From: an uncultured Alphaproteobacteria bacterium
GTDB taxonomy: Bacteria; Pseudomonadota; Alphaproteobacteria; RF32; CAG-239
Direction: 5' to 3'
DNA: 40,137 nt
Assembly (NCBI GenBank): GCA_944389095.1
Contig: CALXLC010000003.1
Location: 1 to 40,137 of the forward strand
Each line of letters begins with the position of its first letter. The stretch's first letter is position 1. The notes beneath the pieces are model-generated. The model was not told where the DNA came from. It saw nothing but the letters and a program-made list of their open reading frames with translations, and did not search any database. Below are positions 31,462 through 39,851 of this stretch, one piece after another. The position numbers and the translations under genes are program-made.

Positions 31462-33130
31462 GATTTTTTATCGGCGGAAACGACAGAGTAAAGCAGCTTC
31501 CGGCGCCGACTTCGCTTTCGACATGGATATGGCCGCCGAATTTTTCCACGATGGATTTGGAGATTGATAAGCCCAGGCCGTTGCCTTTTTGCGTGCTGTC
31601 GTGTCCGTCGGAGAAGAACGGATCAAAAATGCGGCTCAGGTTTTCCGGCGGAATACCCACACCGGTATCCGCAAAAGATATTTTGACGCCGCGAGAGGTG
31701 TTTTTGATTGCAATATTTATTTCGCCTTTGTCTTCAATGGCTTTGAGGGCATTGAGGATGATGTTGATGACCACCATTTTGAAATCGGCTTCGTTGCCGA
31801 AAATGCAGGAAGGTTCTTTGGGCGGCGTGAAAGAAATATTGACGCCTTTGCTTTTGGCCTCAAAGTCAAGCAGAGCAATGACGTCTTCAACGGCGGCCGC
31901 ACAGTCTATTTTTTGTTCGCCGTCGCTGTTGCTGCGGGTCAATTTTAAAAGACGTTCGGGAACATCAATGCAGTTGAGCAACTCGTTGTAAATCAGGGTA
32001 AGATGTTTCTTTTCTTCATCGTCGTTAGGGCGATTGGCATAAAATTTGTCAATCAGACGTTCGGTAATAATGCGCAGCGCGCCAAGATGATTTTTGATTT
32101 CGTGGGCGATTGAAGTGGAAAGAAATCCCAGAGAGGATAATTTTTGCTGATGAGAGAAGTTGATGTCATCGCTTAAATCGCGGATTGATTCAACGATGTA
32201 TTTTTCTTTGCCGGTATGATGCAGCGGGGCGGCGTTGATTGACAGATGGCGGGAGGGATGACCACAGAACTGCTGAATGACTTTAATATTATCCTGTTTG
32301 TTTTTGAGGATGGCCTGAACGGGGCAATATTGTTTTTCCCGGGAGCAGGGGGCGTTCAGATTTTGAGAAGCCTGATAGCATTTTGTATATTTGGTCTGAC
32401 CGCTGCCGACTTGTTTACGGTAAGCTTTGTTTGAGATGATAATGTTGTAGTTTTTGTCAATAACGCGGATGCCGTCGGGAATGCTGTCAATCAGGGCCTG
32501 CAGAAATGCTTCCTGTTCTTTGGCTTCGGAAATAAATTTACGCAGGTTGTCCAGCATGTTGTTGAACGTTATGGTCAGAAAATACAGTTCGTCGGTGAAT
32601 TTTGGATGTTTTTTGTTTTCTATTCGTACGGAAAGATCTCCCTGCGAGACTTTTTGAGAGACGTCGGTGATTTTGTTAATCGGGTAAAGAATCCACCAGT
32701 TAATCAGGTATCCTAAAAAGAAAATGGCCAGAATAATCAGAATTGAACTGATGCCCAAAATTTTCATACTTTCGCTGATGGCTCTGTAACGTTCGTCAAA
32801 ACTGCGGGTATTTTCCCGGATTTGCTTTTGTTCCAGAGACAAGAGCTTGATTTGTTTTTCATCGTTGGCGTCGGTTGAAATGCTTGTCAGGATGCTCGGG
32901 GAGACTTTTAGCTCGGGATGTTCGGCCGTAATCCGCCGGAATTCTTTGGTGATGTTGATGTTGCGATATAAAAGATCGATATATTGCTGGTTTCGCTGAA
33001 TGGAATAGTTTTGTTCTTCCTGAATTTTGTTGCCGTATACGATGTAAAAAGTATATACGAAGATTATTGAAGTTATCAGAAACAGCGAAAAGATACTGTA
33101 AATAATCTTTTTATTCAGACTGACAAACAT
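31442..33130 (-). CDS. Membrane sensor histidine kinase with HAMP and Cys-rich PAS domain
   Basis: The 562-residue kinase has a membrane segment at about 10-32, a periplasmic sensor of about 90 residues, a second membrane segment (123-145), HAMP (146-200), a PAS domain (about 205-320), a HisKA domain with phospho-acceptor His-343 in IAHEIKNHLG, and an ATPase domain with N box NIILNALKAI, G1 DTGVGIPPENLSRIFDPFF and G2 GNGLGLSIS. The PAS domain holds C251, C262 and C269 (a C-x10-C-x6-C set) plus C289, which could sense redox state or bind metal. No response regulator is adjacent, so it is an orphan. AGAGG precedes the start. Confidence 0.93.
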   Translation of the reverse strand: MFVSLNKKIIYSIFSLFLITSIIFVYTFYIVYGNKIQEEQNYSIQRNQQYIDLLYRNINITKEFRRITAEHPELKVSPSILTSISTDANDEKQIKLLSLEQKQIRENTRSFDERYRAISESMKILGISSILIILAIFFLGYLINWWILYPINKITDVSQKVSQGDLSVRIENKKHPKFTDELYFLTITFNNMLDNLRKFISEAKEQEAFLQALIDSIPDGIRVIDKNYNIIISNKAYRKQVGSGQTKYTKCYQASQNLNAPCSREKQYCPVQAILKNKQDNIKVIQQFCGHPSRHLSINAAPLHHTGKEKYIVESIRDLSDDINFSHQQKLSSLGFLSTSIAHEIKNHLGALRIITERLIDKFYANRPNDDEEKKHLTLIYNELLNCIDVPERLLKLTRSNSDGEQKIDCAAAVEDVIALLDFEAKSKGVNISFTPPKEPSCIFGNEADFKMVVINIILNALKAIEDKGEINIAIKNTSRGVKISFADTGVGIPPENLSRIFDPFFSDGHDSTQKGNGLGLSISKSIVEKFGGHIHVESEVGAGSCFTLSFPPIKNLAKKKL

Positions 33131-33178
33131 GGGGCCTCTTTCTGTTTTGGGTGGGCTTTTGTTAGCTAATATTTAAGA

Positions 33179-33187
33179 ATTATAGCA
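33179..33187 (-). promoter_or_regulatory. Extended -10 element before the sensor kinase
   Basis: On the minus strand TGC-TATAAT reads as an extended -10 about 50 nt upstream of the kinase start. No good -35 is visible. Confidence 0.45.
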
Positions 33188-33223
33188 GTAAAGTGTTTCT
33201 AAATTATAAACAGAGAGAGAAAG

Positions 33224-33448
33224 ATGACAAACAGAATAAATTGGGATGAGTTGTCGCCGGATTTACGCGAAGAAATGAGCGAATGGAATGATGATAATTT
33301 TGCTTTTATCAAACATGCCATGTATGAGGGACGTTATATGTGGTTGATTTATGCCGCGGACGGAGAACGGATTGCCGCAACGGATGACCGGGATTTTGCT
33401 TTTATTATGGCCCGGCAGAATGATTTAACACCGCTGAGCGTTCATTAA
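33224..33448 (+). CDS. Small acidic protein, unknown function
   Basis: The 74-residue soluble protein is rich in Asp, Glu, Trp and Met (INWDELSPDLREEMSEWNDDNFAF). It has no membrane segment and no known motif. The start has a GAGAGA-type ribosome binding site at good spacing, and a bidirectional terminator follows directly, which supports it as a real gene. It is divergent from the sensor kinase. Confidence 0.65.
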   Translation: MTNRINWDELSPDLREEMSEWNDDNFAFIKHAMYEGRYMWLIYAADGERIAATDDRDFAFIMARQNDLTPLSVH

Positions 33449-33467
33449 TTTTTTGAAAGAGCAAGAA

Positions 33468-33489
33468 AAAGCCCCGGCAACGGGGCTTT
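33468..33489. terminator. Bidirectional terminator after the 33,224 gene and ptsN
   Basis: AAAGCCCCG pairs perfectly with CGGGGCTTT around a GCAA tetraloop. It sits between two convergent genes and overlaps neither. Confidence 0.9.
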
Positions 33490-33492
33490 CCC

Positions 33493-33942
33493 TTATTCGT
33501 GATTGTTAATCAGCGCGTATATTTCCAACGGATTGGACATTTGACGCAGACGATCACACAAAGATTCATCTTTGAGAATTCTGGAAAGCTGAGCCAGAGC
33601 CGTCAGATGATCGGCGCCGCTGTTTTCCGGAGAAAGCAACGCAAAGACCAAATCGACGGGTTTGTCATCGATTGCATCGAAATCCAGCGGGGACGCCAGT
33701 CGTGCAAAAATCGCATAGACTCTATCCAGATTGGCAAAGCGTCCGTGCGGCAGTGCCGTCCCGCCTCCGAAACCGGTCGAACCCAGATTTTCGCGCTCCA
33801 AAAAGGCATCGAAAATCGTCCGTTCATCCAAACCGGTAATTTTGGCGGCATGTTCGGCCAAAATCTGCAGCAATTCGCGCTTCGTATTTGCTTTAATGCC
33901 GATAAAAACATTTTTTTCGGTCATTATTTCAGATATGTTCAT
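33493..33942 (-). CDS. ptsN: PTS IIA-like nitrogen regulatory protein
   Basis: PtsN (EIIA-Ntr) is the end acceptor of the nitrogen phosphotransferase system and controls potassium, nitrogen and stress functions. The 149-residue protein carries the phosphorylation site His-66 in FGGGTALPHGRF and the LVFALLSPENSGADHLTALAQLSRIL segment typical of the family. It follows hpf after 27 nt and belongs to the classical rpoN-hpf-ptsN cluster. The ptsP and ptsO partners are not in the window. Confidence 0.94.
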   Translation of the reverse strand: MNISEIMTEKNVFIGIKANTKRELLQILAEHAAKITGLDERTIFDAFLERENLGSTGFGGGTALPHGRFANLDRVYAIFARLASPLDFDAIDDKPVDLVFALLSPENSGADHLTALAQLSRILKDESLCDRLRQMSNPLEIYALINNHE

Positions 33943-33969
33943 AAGCTTGACGCCTCTTGTTTATTAAAA

Positions 33970-34533
33970 CTAATTTTCGCTTTTCGGTTCAACCCAGCCG
34001 ATATTGCCGTCTTTGCGGCGATATACCATGTTGAAATTGCCGTTGGCGCTGTTTTTGAACATCAGGGCGTTTTCATTGTTAAGGTCCATATACATAACGG
34101 CTTCGGAAACCGTGCAGACCGGAATATTCGCTTCCAGTTCGGCAATCGTCAGCGGAGCATCGTCAATGTCGATTTCTTCGGCATCTTCGTTCAGGGAGAA
34201 GACGGCTTCATTGGCAATTTCGGCCAGACCGGTTTTGCCTTTATGGTCATTTAATTTGGTTTTATGGCGGCGCAGACGGGTTGCAATATGCTGGTTGGCA
34301 TCGTCAAAAGCCGAATAAGGATCACCGGCCGAACCGGTTCCTTTCAGGATGATGTTTTTAGCAGGATGAACCGTTACTTCCGCGGTGAAAGTGTCGGCTG
34401 ATTTGGTAAAGTAAACACTGCAGCTGACCGGCGCGGGGAAGTATTTGTTGACTACGTTCAGGACGTTTTCTTCAACGTGGTTGCGGAGTCTGTCTCCGAT
34501 ATCAACTTGATTTCCAGATAATGTAATTTTCAT
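33970..34533 (-). CDS. hpf: Ribosome hibernation promoting factor, long form
   Basis: HPF of the long type dimerises 70S ribosomes into inactive 100S particles. In the 187 residues the N-terminal ribosome-binding domain (1-about 105: MKITLSGNQVDIGDRLRNHV) is joined by an acidic linker to the C-terminal dimerisation domain (about 130-187: SEAVMYMDLNNENALMFKNSANGNFNMVYRRKDGNIGWVEP). This is the long bacterial form, not the short E. coli one. The ATG at 34,533 follows AAGGAAG. It sits between rpoN and ptsN with a probable promoter of its own. Confidence 0.93.
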   Translation of the reverse strand: MKITLSGNQVDIGDRLRNHVEENVLNVVNKYFPAPVSCSVYFTKSADTFTAEVTVHPAKNIILKGTGSAGDPYSAFDDANQHIATRLRRHKTKLNDHKGKTGLAEIANEAVFSLNEDAEEIDIDDAPLTIAELEANIPVCTVSEAVMYMDLNNENALMFKNSANGNFNMVYRRKDGNIGWVEPKSEN

Positions 34534-34578
34534 GATTCTTCCTTGCATTAAATTATTACGGTTTTGATTACAAAAGAC

Positions 34579-34607
34579 ATGTTACTATCTTTTGATTTAC
34601 TTTTCAA
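34579..34607 (-). promoter_or_regulatory. Promoter of hpf
   Basis: On the minus strand TTGAAA (34,607-34,602), a 17-nt spacer and TAACAT (34,584-34,579) lie about 45 nt before the hpf ATG, in the 142-nt gap after rpoN. No sigma-54 GG-N10-GC motif was seen there. Confidence 0.5.
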
Positions 34608-34675
34608 TCTGAAATCTGAGATAATACCAAAACGGGCCAAAAGTCAACATAAAACTCTTCTGACATAGGGAATCG

Positions 34676-36166
34676 CTATTTTTCCAGGCGTTTTTGGCGT
34701 TTGCGCTCGGCAGAAGTCGGCAGGTTCATGGCTTCGCGGTATTTGGCAACGGTTCGGCGGGCAATTTTTATGCCTTCACGGGCCAAAAGCTCCACCAGTT
34801 TGTCGTCAGACAAAATGTTTTGAGGGTCTTCTTCGGTTATCAGTTGTTTTATTTTGTGTTTGATAGCCGTGGTTGAGGTTTCTTCGTTGCCGGTATAGGT
34901 GCCGGCGGCCTGGGAGAAAAAGTATTTGAGTTCAAATAATCCGCGCGGCGTTTGCATATATTTGCGGGTTGTTACGCGGCTGACGGTGCTTTCGTGCATT
35001 TCCAGATTGTAGGCAATATCCTTGAGGGACATGGGCTTCAGGTGTTCAATGCCGTATTCAAAAAAATCCCGCTGACGGCGGACGATTTCTTCACTGACCC
35101 GGAGGATGGCCGTGGCCCGCTGATGCATGGAGCGGATGAGAAAGCCGGCATGACCGAGATTCTCTTTAAGGTAGCGCCGGGCATCTTTGTCATTGCCGCT
35201 GCGGTTCAGAATTTCGCTGTAGTAGCGGCGGTTTATCAGAAGTCTGGGTAAAGAGAGGTTGTTTAGCTCCACCTGATAGCCGCCGAACCGGTCACGCCGG
35301 ACGAAAACATCAGGGATGACGTAGGCGGTTATGTCGTTTTGGTAGGCGGCAGCCGGTTTGGGTTGAAGCGATTTGATGTCAGCAATCATGGAGGCTAAAT
35401 CTTCTTCATCTGCCCGACAAAGTTTTTGTAACTCTTTGAATTTACGCGCGGCCAGCAAATCCAAGTGCTCCAGCAGGCAGGCTATGGCCGGGTCAAAGCG
35501 GTTGATGTCTTTGAGCTGAATGCTCAGGCATTCGGCCAGATTTTCCGCGAAAAGGCCGGACGGTTCAAAATTTTTCATTTGTTCCAGAATTTGCCGTACT
35601 TCCTGAGGCGGTGCTTTAAGAGCCCGGGCTATGTCATCGGCCTGTCCGCGAAAATAACCGGCATCGTCAAGATACTGACTCAGGTGCCGGGCGATGATTT
35701 TTTGCCGGGGAGAGGAAAAAGTTTGTTCTATTTGCTCGTCAATCAATTGGTAAAGCGAAGGGGAATCTGCCAGTTTTTGTTCATAGAAGTCAAAATTTTC
35801 ATCGGCAGCGGCGGCTTTGCGTTTGGCGTAATCTTCCCAAGCATAGTCATTGCCGGTGTCGTAGCCTTCCCGGTCACTGGCATAGTCGTCAAACTGATTG
35901 TCGCAGTCTATATCCGGCGTATAATCATCTTCCGGTTCCGGCAGCCGGTTATCATCATAGTCTTCGATGGTCGGCGGTGTTTCTCCGGGGATTTCGTCTT
36001 CCCGGGAATCCTCTTTTTCGAGCAGGGGATTGTTGTTTAATTCCAGGTCAATTAATTCGTTGAGTTCCAGATTTGATAACTGAAGCAGGTTAATGGCCTG
36101 ACGCAGCTGGGGTGTCATCAATAAAGATTGCGACTGCCGTATTTCCAGTTTGGGAGTCAGAGCCAT
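34676..36166 (-). CDS. rpoN: RNA polymerase sigma-54 factor
   Basis: Sigma-54 directs RNA polymerase to -24/-12 promoters that need an activator ATPase. The 496-residue protein has the Gln/Leu-rich activator-interacting region I (LEIRQSQSLLMTPQLRQAINLLQLSNLELNELI, 5-50), an acidic region II (about 55-115), the core-binding domain, the helix-turn-helix with MHESTVSRVTTRKYMQTPRG and the RpoN box ARRTVAKYRE. The start at 36,166 is an ATG with weak ribosome binding; a TTG at 36,175 is an alternative. It follows lptB after 42 nt. Confidence 0.95.
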   Translation of the reverse strand: MALTPKLEIRQSQSLLMTPQLRQAINLLQLSNLELNELIDLELNNNPLLEKEDSREDEIPGETPPTIEDYDDNRLPEPEDDYTPDIDCDNQFDDYASDREGYDTGNDYAWEDYAKRKAAAADENFDFYEQKLADSPSLYQLIDEQIEQTFSSPRQKIIARHLSQYLDDAGYFRGQADDIARALKAPPQEVRQILEQMKNFEPSGLFAENLAECLSIQLKDINRFDPAIACLLEHLDLLAARKFKELQKLCRADEEDLASMIADIKSLQPKPAAAYQNDITAYVIPDVFVRRDRFGGYQVELNNLSLPRLLINRRYYSEILNRSGNDKDARRYLKENLGHAGFLIRSMHQRATAILRVSEEIVRRQRDFFEYGIEHLKPMSLKDIAYNLEMHESTVSRVTTRKYMQTPRGLFELKYFFSQAAGTYTGNEETSTTAIKHKIKQLITEEDPQNILSDDKLVELLAREGIKIARRTVAKYREAMNLPTSAERKRQKRLEK

Positions 36167-36208
36167 GTTTGTCAATCCCGGTTGAACTTGAACAAAAATT
36201 CAGTTTTG

Positions 36209-36952
36209 TCAGAGGGAGAAATTGTCGCCGAGATAAACCTTACGCACTTCTTTGCTGGAAACAATCTCATCGGGGGTGCCTTCCATCAAAACCGTTCCGC
36301 CGTGTAAGATATATGCCCGGTCCGTAATATCAAGGGTTTCGCGCACGTTATGGTCGGTAATCAATACGCCGAGGCCCCGGTGCTTTAACTGGGAAACCAG
36401 GTTACGGATTTCTCCGACGGCAATCGGATCAATTCCTGCCAGAGGTTCGTCAAGCAGAATATAATGCGGCTGGCTGGCTAATGCCCGGGCAATTTCCAGA
36501 CGTCGCCGCTCGCCGCCGGACAAGGCGATGGCCGGACTTTTGCGCAAATGGGCAATCGAAAATTCGGAAAGCAGTTCTTCCAACATGTTTTCCCGCTTGC
36601 TTTCGTCTTCAATCACGATTTCCAAAACAGCTTTGATATTGTCTTCCACGCTCAACGAACGGAAAATGGACGCTTCCTGCGGCAGGTAACCGATGCCCAT
36701 GCGGGCGCGGCGATACATCGGCAGGTCGGTGATATCCTGTCCGTCGATGTGCACGTCACCGTAATCCGGTGTAATCAGCCCGGTGACGCAGTAAAAACAG
36801 GTGGTTTTTCCGGCGCCGTTGGGGCCGAGCAGGCCAACAGCCTCACCGCGGCGGACATTCAGGGATACATTGCGCAGTACCGGCCGGTTTTTATATTTTT
36901 TGCCGATGTTGAAAACTTCAAGTTTTGACTCAGCTGTATAGGAGGTGCTCAT
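36209..36952 (-). CDS. lptB: LPS export ABC transporter ATP-binding protein
   Basis: LptB is the cytoplasmic ATPase of the LptB2FG complex that extracts LPS from the inner membrane. In the 247 residues: Walker [10 protein letters not shown] (near 43), Q-loop GYLPQEASIFR, signature LSGGERRRLEIARAL, Walker B ILLDEPLAGIDP and H-loop TDHNVRETL. These match LptB closely. The ATG overlaps the lptA stop by four bases. LptF and LptG are not in the window. Confidence 0.95.
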   Translation of the reverse strand: MSTSYTAESKLEVFNIGKKYKNRPVLRNVSLNVRRGEAVGLLGPNGAGKTTCFYCVTGLITPDYGDVHIDGQDITDLPMYRRARMGIGYLPQEASIFRSLSVEDNIKAVLEIVIEDESKRENMLEELLSEFSIAHLRKSPAIALSGGERRRLEIARALASQPHYILLDEPLAGIDPIAVGEIRNLVSQLKHRGLGVLITDHNVRETLDITDRAYILHGGTVLMEGTPDEIVSSKEVRKVYLGDNFSL

Positions 36953-37797
36953 TGTTTCTTTTCCGTTTTCTGGGTGTTTGTCTGGTTGTTGCCGCTCTTT
37001 TCGCTCTTTTCGCTCTTTTCTTTGAAGACGCCTTTGACCCGTTGATTTTTGCCGGAGGCAATCAGTTTGCTGATACCCGTGTTCAAATCAGTTTCGGCCT
37101 GATCGCCCCGCAGGATGTTGGTGTCTTGTTTGATAACAATATTGTCGAACAGCCTGACTTTTCCGGTTTGAGGCAGATACAGGCCTTTGTCGGCGGTTAC
37201 GACGGCATCTTCGGTCACGATTTTGACATTGCCGTAAATTTCGACTTTTTCAAGCTCCATGTTCTGCTTTTCGGAATTTTTATCTGAAGCGGCGGATTTT
37301 TTGAAAAAAGCTATCATTTTGTCAGAATAAAGATGGTTTCCCTCTTTGTCAACGGCCTCAACATTTCCGAAAGCAACGGCTTTTTGTTCCTGCGGGTAAT
37401 AGGTGATGTTGTCCTTGGCCGTAACGCTTTCCGTTTCGGTTTCAATTCTGGCCGGTTCCCCGCGAAGGATGACGACATCTTGAATCAAGTCGTAATCCAT
37501 CGTGTTTCCGAAAGCCGAGGCACGGGGAGATTTCATGACTACTTTGCCGCGGGCTTCGACTTTGGTAATGGCGCTTTTGCCTTTGGTCGAGTTGGTGCGG
37601 CCGGCGTAATAGCCGATTAACCGATCGGCGCGGATGCTCATATCTTCTTTGGTTGCAACGGCGTCACCGACAGCCACGATTTTTTGTTCTTTCTGGTGCC
37701 ATTCGACCTTTTCCTCGGCGGTGATATTTACGTCTTCGGCCCGAAGCTCGGGTAAAAAGCAAAATGTGCATAAAACGGTCAGGAGAAGCAATTTCAT
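36949..37797 (-). CDS. lptA: LPS transport periplasmic protein LptA with a charged tail
   Basis: LptA forms the periplasmic bridge that carries LPS between membranes. The 282-residue protein has a signal peptide (MKLLLLTVLCTFCFLPELRA), then the OstA-type beta-jelly roll with IRADRLIGYY, ITKVEARGKVVMKS, ARIETETESVTAKDNITYYP and GNVKIVTEDAVVTADKGLY. It is longer than E. coli LptA (185) because of two extra jelly-roll segments and a Lys/Glu/Ser/Gln tail (about 256-282) encoded partly by a 9-bp tandem repeat. It sits one base after lptC and overlaps lptB. Confidence 0.9.
   Translation of the reverse strand: MKLLLLTVLCTFCFLPELRAEDVNITAEEKVEWHQKEQKIVAVGDAVATKEDMSIRADRLIGYYAGRTNSTKGKSAITKVEARGKVVMKSPRASAFGNTMDYDLIQDVVILRGEPARIETETESVTAKDNITYYPQEQKAVAFGNVEAVDKEGNHLYSDKMIAFFKKSAASDKNSEKQNMELEKVEIYGNVKIVTEDAVVTADKGLYLPQTGKVRLFDNIVIKQDTNILRGDQAETDLNTGISKLIASGKNQRVKGVFKEKSEKSEKSGNNQTNTQKTEKKQ
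36993..37019. repeat. Three tandem 9-bp repeats inside lptA
   Basis: CGCTCTTTT is present three times head to tail and encodes the Glu-Lys-Ser repeats of the LptA tail. Being a multiple of three, copy-number change would lengthen or shorten the tail without shifting the frame. Confidence 0.85.
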
Positions 37798-37798
37798 T

Positions 37799-38470
37799 TT
37801 ATTTGTTCCTCAGGCTTTCTTCTTTGATGGTTATATCGTTGTGGCCGGTGAAAATCAGAAGATCTTCGTGATTGTAAAATTCGAATCCGTCGGCAATCAA
37901 ATCCCCGAAATATCCCTGAGCTTTCACCTGATTGACGCCGATGCCGTGTCCGGTTTTGAAATCATAGTCGGCATCAAAGGTATAAACGGTCATTCCTTCG
38001 CTGTAGAAAAGTTCGACGTTATCGGTGAGCCGTATGACGTTGCGGTTTTGATCATAATAACCGGTGGGCGCTTTGATGCTGGCCCAGTTGGCATCTCCGA
38101 CCGGCAGCAGCCCTTCCGGTTTTATCAATTTGATTAGTTTTGATCCCGGAGAAGTTTCGTCAATCCGTTCGGCGATGAAATTGTTGATTTTGTTGTTTTT
38201 GTCCGTGATGTAAAGGACTGTGTTTTCAACATGGAGTTTTTCCAGCTCGCCCTGTTTGGGACGGGTAATATCCAGCTTAAATTCCCTGGCATCCTTTTTT
38301 AACGACGGAAAAATCAGCAGCAGACCAATTAATATGGCAGCCGCGCTGGGCAAAACCAGTTTGGCAATGCGCACAAAACGGGTATGTTTGCTGACTTTGG
38401 GCGTTGTGGCCGAGAACATGGCTTCGGCATCAGCATTAAAATAACGGTCTATTTTGTTTTTATCAAACAA
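37799..38470 (-). CDS. lptC: LPS export system protein LptC
   Basis: LptC is a bitopic inner-membrane protein that passes LPS from LptB2FG to LptA. The 223-residue protein has a cytoplasmic N-terminus, one membrane segment (about 36-56: LVLPSAAAILIGLLLIF) and a periplasmic jelly roll (about 70-210) with YYDQNRNVIRLTDNVELFYSEG and the GVNQVKAQGYFGDLIADGFEFYNH motif typical of the family. It directly abuts the kdsD stop and precedes lptA by one base. Confidence 0.9.
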   Translation of the reverse strand: MFDKNKIDRYFNADAEAMFSATTPKVSKHTRFVRIAKLVLPSAAAILIGLLLIFPSLKKDAREFKLDITRPKQGELEKLHVENTVLYITDKNNKINNFIAERIDETSPGSKLIKLIKPEGLLPVGDANWASIKAPTGYYDQNRNVIRLTDNVELFYSEGMTVYTFDADYDFKTGHGIGVNQVKAQGYFGDLIADGFEFYNHEDLLIFTGHNDITIKEESLRNK

Positions 38471-39439
38471 TCAGGCTACTCCGGCACGCAGACAATCATG
38501 CATGTGAATAATTCCGACCGGTTTTCCGTCCTGAACGACGAACAGCTGAGTAATGCCCTTGCCGGTGTTGTTCATCACGCCCAGGGCTTCCGCCGCCAAA
38601 ACATCGGGGGCAATGGTTTGGGGATTGCGGGTCATGACCGATGACGGCTTTTCGGTGAGAATCTGAGGGCTCAAATTGCGTCTGAGGTCGCCGTCGGTGA
38701 TTATGCCCTCCAGGCGTCCGGACGGGTCGACGATACCGACACAGCCCAGCATTTTGGATGTCATGGTGAGCAGGGCTTCCTGCATGGAAGCATTTTCGTC
38801 GATTAAAGGAACTTCATCACCGGTATGCATGAGATCCGAAACCTTTTGCAAAAAGGCACCAAGCTTTCCGCCCGGGTGGCGTTGTTTGAAATCGGTTTTG
38901 GAAAAGCCTTTGCGTTCAAGCATGCAAATGGCCAGAATATCGCCAAGCACCATTGTGGCGGTGGTTGACGAGGTCGGTGCCAGGCCCAGCGGACAGGCTT
39001 CTCCGTCATCGGGGAGTTTCAGCAACACGTTCCCGGCACGGCCAAGAGCGCTGTCCGGGTTTTTGGTGATGGCAATCAGCGGAATACCGTATCTTTTGCA
39101 ATAAATAATGATATCGGAAAGTTCTTTGGTCTCGCCGCTGTTGGAAATGGCGATTACCGAATCGTCAGTCGTGAGCATGCCAAGGTCGCCGTGGCTGGCT
39201 TCGCCGGGATGAACAAAAAAAGACGGCGTTCCCGTGGAGGCCAGCGTTGCGGCAATTTTGGTGCCGACGTGTCCGGATTTGCCCATGCCGGTAACGATGA
39301 TGCGTCCGGTCGTTTTTTGCATGATGTCCAGTGCCTTGACGAGATTGTCATCAAGCTCGTCTTCCATCATGCGCAGCGCTTCAACTTCTTTGTCAATCGT
39401 TCTTTTGGCCGAAGCCAGGTCTTGTTTTTGTTCAGTCAT
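38471..39439 (-). CDS. kdsD: Arabinose-5-phosphate isomerase
   Basis: KdsD converts ribulose 5-phosphate to arabinose 5-phosphate, the first step to Kdo of lipid A. The 322 residues contain a SIS domain (about 35-180: GMGKSGHVGTKIAATLASTGTPSFFVHPGEASHGDLG, then NSGET) and two CBS domains (about 205-260 and 272-322). The SIS His in HPGEASHGDLG and QRHPGGKLG match the family. It starts the minus-strand kdsD-lptC-lptA-lptB-rpoN run. Its mRNA leader carries an inverted repeat that covers the ribosome binding site (39,443-39,478). Confidence 0.95.
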   Translation of the reverse strand: MTEQKQDLASAKRTIDKEVEALRMMEDELDDNLVKALDIMQKTTGRIIVTGMGKSGHVGTKIAATLASTGTPSFFVHPGEASHGDLGMLTTDDSVIAISNSGETKELSDIIIYCKRYGIPLIAITKNPDSALGRAGNVLLKLPDDGEACPLGLAPTSSTTATMVLGDILAICMLERKGFSKTDFKQRHPGGKLGAFLQKVSDLMHTGDEVPLIDENASMQEALLTMTSKMLGCVGIVDPSGRLEGIITDGDLRRNLSPQILTEKPSSVMTRNPQTIAPDVLAAEALGVMNNTGKGITQLFVVQDGKPVGIIHMHDCLRAGVA

Positions 39440-39442
39440 AAA

Positions 39443-39478
39443 AACCTCTGTTTATGAAAATAAAGATATGCAGAGGTT
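39443..39478 (-). promoter_or_regulatory. Hairpin over the kdsD ribosome binding site
   Basis: AACCTCTG (39,478-39,471 on the minus strand) pairs with CAGAGGTT (39,450-39,443), eight perfect pairs around an A/U-rich 20-nt loop. The second arm contains the AGAGG ribosome binding site, four to five bases before the ATG at 39,439. Confidence 0.55.
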
Positions 39479-39720
39479 AGACTTTTATTCGGTCGATGGC
39501 AAGATTTTTTTAAATAATGCGGATAAGCGTCCGGAAAAGGCGTTGCTCTGACGTTTTTTATGCCGTTGGACTCAAATTGACTCAAAAAGACGGCGGCGGC
39601 GGATGCCGGAAAATTTTCAAATCCGAATCCTGACGGGAGGTTGCTGATTGCGAATCGGAAAAAGTTAAGTAAAGGTAAAGTTTTTTTGGACTCAAAAAAC
39701 GCTTTTTTTGTAAAAAAGGG

Positions 39721-39749
39721 TTGACTTCGGAGATTTATGAATCTAGTAT
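39721..39749 (+). promoter_or_regulatory. Strong promoter of rpsL
   Basis: TTGACT (39,721-39,726), a 17-nt spacer and TAGTAT (39,744-39,749) lie about 100 nt upstream of rpsL. The transcript would start near 39,756, at a hairpin CTCTTG/CAAGAG (39,757-39,775), and carry a leader of about 95 nt. In 39,440-39,720 I see no gene, only three copies of a GACTCAAA word (39,569, 39,579 and 39,689). Confidence 0.8.
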
Positions 39750-39851
39750 GCCGAGACTCTTGAAAGGGACAAGAGGCTTCAGGTTTGTCTGCCGCACGGG
39801 TCTTTTTTGAGAGGTTTTTGTAACAATAATAATACTTTAAGGAAATTTGTG

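Noticed and set aside
31179..33130. Kinase gene and infA as a functional operon
   Set aside because: They share direction and a 41-nt gap, but infA has its own probable promoter and no functional link is known.
36993..37019. Phase-variable frameshift tract
   Set aside because: The repeat unit is 9 bp, so changes keep the frame; it cannot switch lptA off.
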